Positions 1-8,913 of a stretch of 12,805 nt of DNA are shown here, piece after piece. Position 1 is the stretch's first letter; each line of letters opens with the position of its first letter. The DNA is from Beverwykella pulmonaria (lineage: Eukaryota > Ascomycota > Dothideomycetes > Pleosporales > Melanommataceae), in contig BCHH01000031.1 in assembly GCA_001599595.1 (NCBI GenBank), forward strand, positions 1 through 12,805. Reading direction: 5' to 3'. The notes beneath the pieces are model-generated. The model worked only from the letters and a program-made list of their open reading frames with translations. It was not told the DNA's origin and searched no databases. The position numbers and the translations under genes are program-made.

Positions 1-3000
1 GTTTCCTGCTTCTAGAACGCTGTAGAGAGGCTTAATAACTTTTAGGACAGTGCTATTCTTAAGTCCTAAGTGTTTAATTAGCTTAGTGGGAGGTCTGATG
101 TAGATTGCTTAAACAAGGTTTGTAGCAGCTTGTACGTAAGCCTAAGATATGTCTCTAACATATAGTCTGTCCTCTAGGTTGGGGGTACTATGCTTTATAG
201 CAGTGATACAGAGGATGAGGCGTTGACTTATACGTTGGATTGTAGGCGATTGCGTGAGGACAGTGCTCTTCTAGGGGTTGTTATAGGCCTGTACAACTAG
301 TCTAGACTTCTCAAAGGCTTTCTTAGTGCCTTTAAACTTAACTTTGTTAACAAAGCGTGAGCCAAAGATGCGTGCACTAGCTGGAACGTCCTTTAGTGTA
401 GTAAGCTTAAATACGCCCTGTTTAAGCAAGCCTAAAATTTCTTTTAGGCGCGAGGCTGTATATTGGCTATCTTTAGGATTGTTGTCTTGCAGAAAGATGG
501 TAATATCTGCAGTGTTAGCTGTGGTGGGGTGCTTGCGAGGTCTGCCGCGCTTTTGCTTCTAAGGTTAAGGTTAGTTGCCTTAGTCTAGATCTAACTGTTC
601 ACAGGGGTTTAATTGCTTAAGCGTGGCGGACGGAGCGTCTTGTGCTAGCTGCTTAGTTCCAAGATCTTTAAATTCTGTAAGGTATAGTTTAATAACTGTG
701 CTGCAGAAGTTTGTAGGGCTGCTAGGTAGTTCAACTGTGCATAATTCACTGTCTAGACTTAACAGAATATAAGGCCCTGTCCAGCTTCCTGCTTTTCCTG
801 TGTTTCTATCTCTCTAAACAAGTACTTGTGAGTTGAGTAGTAGGTTATAGATTGCTGTGGTGCTGGGGCCGTTTCTTATTCTAAGTGCATCTGCTACTTG
901 GCGTTTAGCGCAAATTTTGTTAATCTCAATTATAGCTTTCTTGAGGGCGGCTGCGCGCTAGGTAACTGTAGCAGATGGGGCGTCTGTAGTTGCCATGCGA
1001 GGATAGGCTCTAAAGACTAGGAGTGTGGGTATAAGGCTGTCTAGTCCTGCGGAGTTGTTGAGAGCCTTAAAAGCCATCTGCAGTGCTAGATCCTTGCTAA
1101 TACTAGGTACTTTGCTGACTATAATGTTGTAGATGTGGTAGAGAGGGTTGTGGTAGCGCTCAACTAAGCTAACTAAGTTGTGAGCTTTGACTAGAACTGC
1201 CTTTGTTTCTGTTCCTATGTTAATAGCGTACTGGCGAAACTTATTACTAGCAAAGTTCTTGCCAGCGTCATAAGCAATTAGGTTGGGAGGGCCTAGGTAG
1301 GTATTAATCCAGCAGCTACGCAGCATGTCCCATGTGTGTTGTGCTGAGACGTTTAGTAGCCATCTGCCAGCTTAGAATTAAGTAGCTTGATTAATGATGT
1401 GGAGTAGTAGCTTGCCGTTAATATACATTACGTCAACAATAATACAGTAATTGAAGTTGACATTGTCCTTGAGCGTAAACTTAAATCTGCTAGGCAACTT
1501 TCTGTGCTTTTAACAGTAGTGGTAGTATTTAGTAATAAACTTTAGAGTTTTGGTGTTGCTGTTGTGTCCTAACCTCTCAAGTAGTCGTTTTAAGCGTGCA
1601 ACTAAGGGGTGTCTAAATTAATAGTGTAGACGGTGTAGCTCTGCTTTAGTTAAATAACAGGGGTTGGAGTTGAAAGATTGGGAGAGATACACTTGGAGAG
1701 AAGTGTCCTATAGCAGGAAAGGGTGTCCAAAGCAGCGTACAACTTGTATGGTCTTTAAGTGTAATACTAAGGTATCTGTAAGGTTGTTGTAGTAGTACTT
1801 AAGACTGTCTAGGTCTGCCAGGCACAGTAGGAAGGGAGTATTAGCTAGTACAACGTGGAACTTAACAAGGCTAATAGGTGTAGTAACCTTGATTGAGCCA
1901 ATAGACGCGGTCAAGCCAATGCCAAACTAGACGTTGACTTGTCCCTTTGTTGACTTGTCAATGTTTAGACTAGTGCTGGCAGCTTGTAGTGCGAGATACT
2001 AGCTGTGTCCTGCTGTAGAGCGCTTGGAAGCTCCTGTATTAATTATAATACCCATGAATTCTGCAGAAGTGTAATAAGAGTTAGTCACTGTATTATATGC
2101 GAATAGATTAGCTTTATTATGTTTATGTAAGGTTTTGTTAGAGTTAAAGTCAAAGTCTACCTTTAGGGCGTGTTGGCAAGCTCTGTTAGTTAACTTATTT
2201 ACTATAAGGATAGCACTTGCAGTGTTAATTTCTCTACAGGAAGTAATGAAGTTGGAAGTTTTGCAGACTTTGTAGAAGTTGTCATCCTCTATATTAAGTA
2301 TAAGTGTGTTGAAAGATTTGTCTAGATCAGAGTTACTGTCTGGATTGTGGTCCTCAACGTCTGCGATGTGCTGTCTGACTCTTTAAGGGAAACAACTAGA
2401 ATTTGTATAACGTGGAGGAAACTTAGCCTTGAATTTAGCTTTGGCCTTGTCTTGCTCCTTGTCTGTGTGCTTCTATAAGTGGCAGTCCTCCTTGCTGCAG
2501 ATAAAGCATTGTCCTAGAGGTCTATGTCTGCAAGTTTAGCCTTAGTTATAGTGTTCCTAATTGTTATCCTTGCAGTATTAGTAGTCTGTGAAGTAGGCTT
2601 AGACTAGTTTAGGGGTCTCCTTCTTATACGCTATAATTGATAATTAGATCTTGCTAATTAAGGGTCCTACTCCTTCTAGTAGATCTAATACTGTGTATTA
2701 ACAGGCTGGAATACCTTAGCAACTAGTAACAAGCTTGTTGTGGAGGAAACTGTTGGTGCGCAGGTTGGGTTTGAGACTGTGTTGCAACAGCAGTAGCTTT
2801 GAAATAAACAGCTTAAGGCAGTCACTAATTAGCTTCCCTAAGTTTTCTGTAATAGTACTAGAAAGAGAGACATTGTTCTACTTATCTAGATTCTTGCAAT
2901 GGAAGCTAGGACCCTTAAAGAAGTTTTGAAGATGTCTGCAGACTCTCTAAAAGTTGTATCTGCATTTCTAAGCTATGTTAGTGTTGTAGAAGTGGCTTGC

Positions 3001-3840
3001 AGCTATTCCCTTTAGTATAGTAGGAAATGCCTTAAGGTAAGCTTCTTGGGGTACATCTGCACAATTGCAGGTTTTGTAGAAGATGGTTAGCTTCTAGTCT
3101 AGGCTGTCTCCTGTTCTGCTGTATTTAAACTTGTCTGTGTACATCTTTAATAGGTTTGCGAGATTCCTGCTATAGCCCTGTACAGGTCCCTGATTTGTAG
3201 GTGGTTGTATGTGAACTAGAGGTTCTTAGAGGTGATGCTGGGGGGAAGGTTGCTGTGCGTTTTAAGACTGCTGTGGGACACGCTTGATAGTTGTACTAGA
3301 GATCCTTCTTAATAGTAGCTTAGACTTAAATTTAACGCCCTGCTTAAGTGCGAGGTTAATCTCTTTGTCTAACTACTTGTGTTGTTTGTCCTTATAAGCA
3401 AGTTGGACTAGTAATGCTCTAATTGTGGTATTCTTATTGTTTAGAGGTACGTGTACGCCTCTGCTTTGTAGATATGACTTTAACTCCTAGAGGTCGCGTT
3501 TTTTAATAAGAGCGAAGGCCTCTTCTGTAAACGTGTTGAAGTCCTCCTAATAGCATTCCCATAGATCTCTGTCTATAGCTGTCCTATATTGCAAGTACTT
3601 CTAGGTTATGTATCTATTTACCTGTTCCTTAGTTGTATTATCATTAATCTTGATGCTATCTTTCCATTTTGTCTTTATCTCCTTGTATTTGGTTGTTATC
3701 TTCTTGGTTGTTATCTTTGCGAAGGGGTGGAGATTCGTGAGGGGTGGAGATTTGTGGAGGGGTGTTTTGAATCTTGTTAGGTTTGGAGGGGAGGTTGAGG
3801 TGTGATTCTGCGCGGTTGCAGATAGTTGGAGGGGTGTTTC
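1..3840 (-). pseudogene. Copia Gag-Pol polyprotein, broken by many in-frame stops
   Basis: Domains in order on the minus strand: Gag (about 3840-2550); a zinc knuckle at 2508-2467 with spacing C-x2-C-x4-C-x4-H and a TAG inside it; an aspartic protease near 2040; a GAG-pre-integrase region around 1650-1510; an integrase core with Asp at 1432-1434, Asp at 1267-1269 and Glu at 1159-1161 (exact D-35-E spacing); an AT-hook-like KRGRPRKHP near 558-526; then the start of RVT_2-type reverse transcriptase (about 510-1). Premature stops are TAG, TAA or TGA, often where Gln is usual for the family, as expected from CAG/CAA to TAG/TAA. Other lesions fit the same process: the protease motif reads N-T-G-A rather than D-T-G-A (2038-2040), and the first Cys of the pre-integrase zinc site is Tyr (1522-1524). 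The Gag start is unclear. The family is certain; the length beyond the window is unknown. Confidence 0.92.
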
Positions 3841-4094
3841 TCAAAGTTGTAGAAACTATGGTGGTCCTCAAGACTGTGTTAAGGGTGAATAGTGTGGGGT
3901 TTGATCTGTTTGGTGCGCAAAGACTTGAGTCCTAAACAAAAGAAACTGATTAGTGTTGGTAACCCTGAGGTTATTCACGGTCACAGTAGAGGTAATCGGC
4001 TGGTTGAATGTATTACCACGTAGCAGTGGGCTCCAATACCGTAGTATTAGTGTCCTGCTTGTGTGGTGATGATATTCTTAAGGTTCTAAGATAC

Positions 4095-4238
4095 GAGGAT
4101 CCTTGAGGATCCTTGACTCAGAAAGCTGATCACGTGACTGCCGAGGATCCTTGAGGATCCTTGACTCAGAAAGCTGATCACGTGACTGCCGAGGATCCTT
4201 GAGGATCCTTGACTCAGAAAGCTGATCATGTGACTGCC
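4095..4238 (-). repeat. Three tandem copies of a 48-bp unit in the LTR U3
   Basis: The copies are 4095-4142, 4143-4190 and 4191-4238. The first two are identical; the third differs by one base (CACGTG to CATGTG). Each unit itself starts with a doubled decamer, GAGGATCCTT twice, so the repeat is nested. A further imperfect 25-bp duplication built on AAATCAYGTGATAYCAAC follows at about 4251-4293. Near-identity of the copies shows recent expansion or repair by unequal exchange. Confidence 0.97.
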
Positions 4239-4284
4239 GCCAGAGCGGGGAAATCACGTGATATCAACGCTGAGAAATCATGTG
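4114..4284. promoter_or_regulatory. Cluster of TGACTCA and CACGTG motifs in the LTR U3
   Basis: TGACTCA occurs at 4114-4120, 4162-4168 and 4210-4216. CACGTG or CATGTG occurs at 4131-4136, 4179-4184, 4227-4232, 4255-4260 and 4279-4284. TGACTCA is the consensus of Gcn4/CPC-1/AP-1-type bZIP factors, and RTCACGTG is that of Cbf1-type bHLH factors. Both are quasi-palindromic, so strand does not matter. The position, within the first 180 bp of the LTR in element orientation, suits an enhancer. The motifs are seen directly; binding is inferred. Confidence 0.6.
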
Positions 4285-4293
4285 ATACCAACA

Positions 4294-5375
4294 TTACCTA
4301 AGCAAGAGTATTTCCCTAGAACCTCGGCGTTGGAGTGCAGCGTCAGCTGCCGAGAGTGTGGCATTTCTACACGTACGTCCACTTTGATACCCCGGCTTGA
4401 AATTCCCGCAAGGACGTACGATCGTCGTGAGATATCATGCGATTGCGTGTGCAGAAGGCTGAAAAGGAAGTCCACCCCGTCCACAAATGACCGAATGACA
4501 TTACCTACACCGCCAAGTCCAGTCAGCCTCATTTGCAAGGTTGCCTTCTCACTGCCTTCTCGCTTTTTGTGAAAATGTTATTGGATCACAGCCCAAGCAA
4601 ATTACGGCCAAGGAAAGACTAACTAAGTGAGGCGCAACGTGATGAGTTACTGAGAATTAGGGATCACACTCACAATAATAAAACTCCTCCAGTCGTTTAA
4701 GGATTTAGTCCAACCCTGCTTTCTTTTCTGCCTGGCCTTGGAACCTACCTATCCACCAAAGCGCGCATCCAGTGTCCGCCCAGAGAGCATCGTTAATCGT
4801 ACTTCCGAAGCGTTCTGAGAGCTCATGGTTTTCGCGTACTCGCCTTATTCAACGCCATTGGCCTTCCCTTGTTGCATTTTGGATGGCTTCCAATTGCATT
4901 GCTAGGCAAGAGGCTCAAATTGAAGAGACTGGAGGCAGTCCAAGAACGAGACCGGTAGTAAAACAGGCCCTGGAAATAGAAGAGAACGGGGAATGGACAG
5001 CTTACGGAAGACAAGAAGAAGAGCTGAAGCGGTATTACCCTTGCATCGACTGAGCAGCACCTTATATTCGTTTTAGATATTTTCCGTCGGAATGAAAACC
5101 TAGGCTATGTTAGATAGAAGATAATATATGTCATTGTGTCTACTATGTCTATCGATACATACGTGTCGTGGATGTATCCTGGTGGCGAAGAAACTGTGGT
5201 CACATTCACGTGACATATATATGTATGTGTATATAGTCTGACAAATCTACTAGACTTTTATCTAAAAATCTAGAGTTCAGGCTTCCAGGTCCACTCTACG
5301 TACTAAACGTCGGTTCTAAACCCACAGACGCATATCCACTTATCGTTCCCAAATTCAAAAGACAGTGTCGGAGGT
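4294..5375. other. Intergenic stretch with no convincing gene
   Basis: Only short unrecognised open frames occur here. One on the minus strand (ATG at 4532, ending at 4278, about 84 codons) runs across the LTR border at 4293, so it could be the remains of a gene cut by the Copia insertion; no family is recognisable. One on the plus strand (ATG at 4883 to 5053, 56 codons) is charged and also unrecognised. A perfect 9-bp inverted repeat, CGTACGTCC/GGACGTACG, lies at 4372-4380 and 4412-4420. The part from about 5090 to 5280 is AT-rich with TATATA-type simple sequence. I see no RNA gene. Confidence 0.5.
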
Positions 5376-6020
5376 TCAAGTTGATAGTTCGGCATTTACG
5401 CTCCTCCAGATGGAAGAGAATTCCTTATACACCTCTTTTATTTCATGAATCTTCTTCTTGAATCCTTCCTTTTCTTTCATATCTTCGACTTCATCCAGAA
5501 GGTCGGCAAGGGAGTTCACAATGAAGAACTTATTCTTCTTGTTATAAAGAGGTCGAGCATCAAGTGTTTCGTCGGTATCTCCTGGTGCCCGCACACGGAA
5601 CACATTTTCCAGAATCTCTATGTCCCCGCCAATACCCAGGAGGTCACGCGTGTCCTCATACGTGTACATGTAATAGATGAGAGGAAACCCAGTCCATGCT
5701 AATCCGCTCAGACAAAGAGAGCAAGGCTCGTGTGTGGCGAAGAAGATGCAGCTGCTTGTTTCAGGGCGTGTCTCTGGTGAAATCTGGAAGAATTCTCGAA
5801 TGCAATTGGTCTCCCCATGGAGAAGGGGCGATTCTGCAGAAGCATTGACGGATACCGTCACTGGCTGTAGGTCTGAATGCGAGAGGATAGCGGCTCCAAA
5901 TGGAGCCCCGCCATCAGCGACCGAGTCTCGGGTCTTAGGAATCAACTTGTCTTTGGTTGCCTTAAGGATTGCGGAAAGTAGGGCGGCGGGTGTGTGAGTT
6001 GATCTGGAATGTGGAGCCAT
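5376..6020 (-). CDS. Cytidine/guanine deaminase-like zinc-dependent deaminase
   Basis: This is an intact, intronless 214-residue protein starting at ATG 6020-6018. It has the CMP/dCMP deaminase fold signatures: GGAPFGA at residues 37-43 (substrate-binding strand), H-G-E at 68-70 (His zinc ligand and catalytic Glu; HAE or CAE is more usual), and P-C-x2-C at 99-103 (two Cys zinc ligands). Such enzymes hydrolytically deaminate a base, nucleoside or nucleotide, probably in the cytosol since no signal peptide or membrane segment is visible. The PFGA context resembles guanine/tRNA-adenosine-type deaminases more than classic cytidine deaminases, but the substrate cannot be told from sequence. The C-terminal part (about 170-205) is rich in Glu and Lys and probably forms a helix or coiled coil. 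There are no stops or signs of RIP. The gene diverges from the NLR gene, with a Fot1 transposon lying between them. Confidence 0.88.
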   Translation of the reverse strand: MAPHSRSTHTPAALLSAILKATKDKLIPKTRDSVADGGAPFGAAILSHSDLQPVTVSVNASAESPLLHGETNCIREFFQISPETRPETSSCIFFATHEPCSLCLSGLAWTGFPLIYYMYTYEDTRDLLGIGGDIEILENVFRVRAPGDTDETLDARPLYNKKNKFFIVNSLADLLDEVEDMKEKEGFKKKIHEIKEVYKEFSSIWRSVNAELST

Positions 6021-6421
6021 GTAGGTAAAATCTCAAGGAATTGCGAATTCGTCACAGTGTTGGCTAGCATTAGGCTGAACCGAAAAGACTGATCAATTGC
6101 TGGAAGGATTGTCCATTATTAAACATAGTGGCTGGGTAAGATATACAAGCTAGGAGAAAAAGAAAGCATGCGACTTACCGCAAGGCCGCGAATTAGATCG
6201 ACTCTGTAATCGCAAAAAAATCCACCGAACCATCGTATTGGAGAGGGGCTTCTAAAATTAGTATGTAGCACTATTTACTTCTTTTTCCTTTTGCCGGAAC
6301 TACCCACACGATGCTTCAGCTCCTCTAAAATCCGGGGGTTTTAGCTTATCGTTATATGCATCATGCCGGCTAGGCGCTTATAGACACGATGTGCAGACAC
6401 GAAGTGAAACCGTATCAACTA
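6021..6421. other. Upstream region of the deaminase gene
   Basis: These 400 bp lie between the deaminase ATG and the left end of the Fot1 element. No gene, tRNA or repeat is visible. The stretch should hold the deaminase promoter. The TA at 6420-6421 is the left copy of the transposon target duplication. Confidence 0.5.
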
Positions 6422-6462
6422 AGCTAGCCTATATAGTTTCCGCCACCATATGGTTTCCGCCA
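6422..6462 (+). repeat. Left terminal inverted repeat of Fot1-like element
   Basis: It is 41 bp long, begins AGCTAGCCTATATAG and is a perfect inverse of 8627-8667. It contains the decamer GTTTCCGCCA twice, at 6437-6446 and 6453-6462, separated by CCATAT. Repeated sub-motifs of this kind usually mark transposase-binding sites. Confidence 0.95.
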
Positions 6463-6529
6463 GCCCCACCAAAATCAGCCATCCAACAATTATTCTCCAC
6501 AACCTTGTAATTTACATAGGTAATTGCCA

Positions 6530-8574
6530 TTAATTACACATAGATTCAAGAGTTGCAGCAGCAGCCATTGCAGCCTTTTCTGCAGCCTCTGCATCAGTAG
6601 TTTTGCTACGTTTTGCTTGTTCAGCAGCTGCCTGCTGAATAGCGCCCATGATATTCTCTACATTGGCAAATCGCTCGTTTGGGTGAATTTGAATACGCTT
6701 CTGAGACCTAGTAGAGCCAATAGCTTCTAGTTGATGTTCCAACCTTTGATTCTTCTCCTCCAGGGCAGCTGCCCTCATGTTTGCAGCTGAGAGAGCCTTG
6801 CCTGCTTTTTGCAGCACTAGCCGGGTATTGCGCGTGAGGTTTTCAGACTGCTGCAGCCTCTGCTAAATAAGGTAGAAATCCTGGGGTTTCTAAGGCGTGT
6901 TATAAAGCGGATCAACTAGTAGTAGAGGCTGTCTATGAGACTTAGGAGTAGATGGCCTCTGCTAAACCTGTAAGGAGCCTACTACTAGCTCTATGTTTAA
7001 TAGGCTGATGCCTGTAGCTCGCCAGCCTGCACAAATTACTCTTTCTGTAAGGCCTTGATCTCTAGCTTTGCTATAGCATTCAACAAATTGTTGCTTCTTA
7101 ACTAGTGCAGCATCATCAAGTGATGCTAGATCTCAAATCTAGTTTTGATAGGCTAACTTAATAACTAAGAAAGGAGCCAGATCTAGAGGCTGTAAGATGT
7201 GCGATGAGTGGAAAGGCAAGTAGAGAAGCTTAATTTGATTCTGTTTGCAGAGCTATTGGAACTCTATGTTAACATAGCTGCCGTGGCCGTCCAGGATAAG
7301 GAGGATATGCTGAGCCCTTGGCCGAGCAGTTTCTAGAAGGAATATTGTGGTGGAGTAAAGGGTGTGTGATAACAAAATGATCACACGGGGGTAGGAGGGC
7401 GACTCGCAGCCATGCGATGTCCGAAGCAGCAATGCACTAAACGGCGGGAGAGAAGAATCAAGATGGAGGTTTGGCAGTAGACTGTTTGCAATTTCGTTGT
7501 ATCTAGCTACCAAACCAAATAAAAGATGAAGGAATGATGAAAAACAGATGAAGCATTCCTGGTCTCGTTTGGAGTCAGTTTGTGTATCGTTGATTGATCG
7601 TGCGATGTGGTCGTTGCCGATTGATGTGTCCGATGGTTACGATAGATGTGTGGGTGTCGTGTTCGGGTCCCCATATATATACCGCGTTGAGTGATGACGA
7701 AGCAAGCAGCTGACAGAGAAACCAAGACCTGTTCCCTGCACCATGCATCCAAGCCTTCCACCCATGCCAGTGGTATATTCGCGCAAAGTAGCACTTTGCT
7801 ACGGCGCAATATATGCCGCAGCCACTTAGTACCAATAGCATTTGATGTCCAGCCCTTCTTAGAGGTTGTATAGTATAGATCAGGCACTGATTCAGGCGAG
7901 AACCACGTGGTCTGTAGAGATTGGCCTTTGAAGATAATAAGGCAGCGTAGCCTTTTGCCAGTCGCCGATATACACTCAATTACTAACACCCACTCGCGAT
8001 CCTCTAGAGACTTGATATAAGCCTTCTTTTTCAATGCACTAGCAAGGACTCTAGAGTTCGTACATACTCCTAGGGCGCATCCTGTCTCATCCATGTTGTA
8101 TACATCTTCCATTAGTATATTAAGCCTCTGTCAAGTACGCTCAAAGAGCTCTAGGAACGCGTGCACCTGCTTAGGTGTAGCTACCTCAGCTCTCTGAGCC
8201 TCTATCTTCCTGCCAATCACAGATGCAACACGCGGATTCTGTTGGATGAAGTGTGAGAGCCAGAGCTAGCCAATAGGATTTTTGTCGCCGTTCATGCGTG
8301 AGATTTGATTGGCCATTTCTCAAGCCCTGGCGTGTGAGGGAGGGCAGGCTCGAGCGTCTTCTTCAAGTATCCATTCAACTAGGAATTCCTCTTGTTTAGG
8401 GCTCAGCCGCTGCTGGTGTTGATGGCTGGTGGTGCTATTTGTCGCGCCATTCAATCGATCGCGTAGTGTGGAACGAGGGATGCCGTACGCCTTAGCGGCG
8501 GCGCTTTGACTCGTATAAATACGCGCATTGTAATCGTGGATAGCTAATTGTATAGCAAGCTCTCTAGGATCCAT
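6530..8574 (-). pseudogene. Fot1/pogo-type DDE transposase, nine stops and split by an insertion
   Basis: The start is ATG 8574-8572 (MDPRELAIQLAIHDYN) and the end is TAA 6532-6530. The N-terminus holds a psq-type helix-turn-helix (AAAKAYGIPRSTLRDRL), followed by a CENP-B-like DNA-binding region and the DDE_1 catalytic core. Catalytic Asp residues are NMDETG (Asp 8089-8091), LILDGHG (7289-7291) and LQPLDLAPF (7181-7183). The last two are separated by exactly 35 residues: DD35D, typical of Fot1. The C-terminus is an Ala/Glu/Lys-rich probable coiled coil. Stops lie at 8320, 8266, 8131, 7253, 7139, 7133, 6962, 6890 and 6863 (low-coordinate base of each codon), consistent with RIP of Gln, Arg or Trp codons. 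The reading frame changes across 7346-7812; subtracting those 467 bp brings both halves into one frame of about 525 codons. Confidence 0.93.
7346..7808. mobile_element. 463-bp insertion in the transposase gene, probable solo LTR
   Basis: The insertion begins TG (7346) and ends CA (7807-7808). It is flanked by direct ATAT at 7342-7345 and 7809-7812 (or AATAT if the last A is counted in the duplication). Removing one ATAT plus the insertion joins ...GTKWLRH to IFLLETARPR... in one continuous transposase frame, which confirms the borders. It has no coding capacity of its own. On the minus strand it carries TATATATATGGGGACC around 7684-7669, which looks like a TATA box followed by a transcript start. 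Subterminal hairpins lie at 7364-7386 and 7783-7799. These traits fit a solo LTR of a family not otherwise present here. The orientation is uncertain. Confidence 0.75.
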
Positions 8575-8626
8575 TGTTAGAAGGTGGTGTGGGTAATAAT
8601 CGCGAGAATTCACGTTTTGATGAGGG

Positions 8627-8667
8627 TGGCGGAAACCATATGGTGGCGGAAACTATATAGGCTAGCT
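8627..8667 (-). repeat. Right terminal inverted repeat of Fot1-like element
   Basis: A perfect 41-bp inverse copy of 6422-6462, ending CTATATAGGCTAGCT before the TA at 8668-8669. Similarity between the two ends continues imperfectly for about a dozen bases further inward. Confidence 0.95.
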
Positions 8668-8669
8668 TA

Positions 8670-8913
8670 ACGATCTTGCGATATGTCGATGGCGTCTTGT
8701 TAGCCTGATGGCGTGCGTCTATTGCCTACTAAACTTGCCATGATGGCACCTGAACTAACCCGATGAGCAGGCAAATGCGAGATGTGACCCAGAACCTTTT
8801 TAGATCCCGTCCCTCAATTCCCTTGTCCTTGTATATCAACGAGCCTTGGATTGTATCTTCAAAGACGGCATCGAAAATCACGCATACAACGCTGGTGCAG
8901 TAGTGACCTAGCT
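8670..8913 (+). promoter_or_regulatory. Upstream region of the NLR gene
   Basis: These 244 bp between the right end of the Fot1 element and the NLR start codon must contain the proximal promoter and 5' leader. No definite TATA box is seen; GTATATCAAC at 8831-8840 is a possible weak one. Any more distant control element now lies beyond the 2.2-kb transposon. Confidence 0.4.

Larger units (their letters stand above)
1..4293 (-). mobile_element. Degenerate Ty1/Copia LTR retrotransposon, 5' LTR plus internal region, cut by window edge
   Basis: The element reads on the minus strand from the 5' LTR (4293 down to 3954) through Gag, protease, integrase and the start of reverse transcriptase at position 1. 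The order protease-integrase-RT defines Ty1/Copia (Pseudoviridae) rather than Gypsy. The 3' half of pol and the 3' LTR lie outside the window. The internal region stays in a single reading frame over about 3.6 kb (codon starts at positions divisible by 3), yet holds more than 30 stop codons. Damage by substitution without indels is the pattern expected of RIP. The element must be non-autonomous. No convincing primer-binding site was recognised just inside the LTR (from 3953 downward). The 5 bp after the LTR are TTACC (4294-4298), a candidate target-site duplication. Confidence 0.93.
3954..4293 (-). repeat. 5' LTR of the RIP-damaged Copia element
   Basis: The plus strand starts TGTTGGTA at 3954 and ends TACCAACA at 4293. 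This gives canonical TG...CA ends inside an 8-bp perfect inverted terminal repeat and a length of 340 bp. It sits just upstream (on the minus strand) of the Gag region, where a 5' LTR belongs. Its first 200 bp in element orientation, the U3 part, hold the tandem repeats described separately. The second LTR is not in the window, so the boundaries rest on the terminal motifs and position. Confidence 0.78.
6422..8667 (-). mobile_element. Fot1/pogo-type (Tc1/mariner superfamily) DNA transposon, inactive
   Basis: This is a complete 2246-bp element with 41-bp perfect terminal inverted repeats (6422-6462 and 8627-8667), flanked by TA at 6420-6421 and 8668-8669, the target duplication of the Tc1/mariner superfamily. 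It carries one transposase gene on the minus strand. Removing the 467 bp of inserted DNA (7346-7812) leaves about 1.78 kb, close to the usual size of Fot1-like elements. Nine in-frame stops make it unable to encode its own transposase, but the intact ends could still be moved in trans. Confidence 0.95.

Noticed and set aside
326..562. Plus-strand short frames across 326-3805
   Set aside because: They are shadows of the minus-strand Copia polyprotein, mostly without an ATG, with no family resemblance.
4095..4238. Regular repeats resembling a CRISPR array
   Set aside because: The 48-bp units are directly adjacent with no unique spacers, lie inside an LTR, and the genome is clearly eukaryotic.
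5129..5241. TGTCA...TGACA stretch as another solo LTR
   Set aside because: No target duplication flanks it and the similarity to the other LTRs is limited to CACGTGAC and TATATA simple sequence.
5376..6020. The deaminase as an enzyme of the RIP process
   Set aside because: Its motifs are those of a free base/nucleotide or tRNA-type deaminase; RIP depends on DNA methyltransferase-like proteins, and proximity to mutated elements is not evidence.
7507..8112. A 201-codon open frame that could be called as a gene
   Set aside because: It is the catalytic N-part of the Fot1 transposase running on into the inserted LTR-like sequence; its last 100 or so codons are not transposase.
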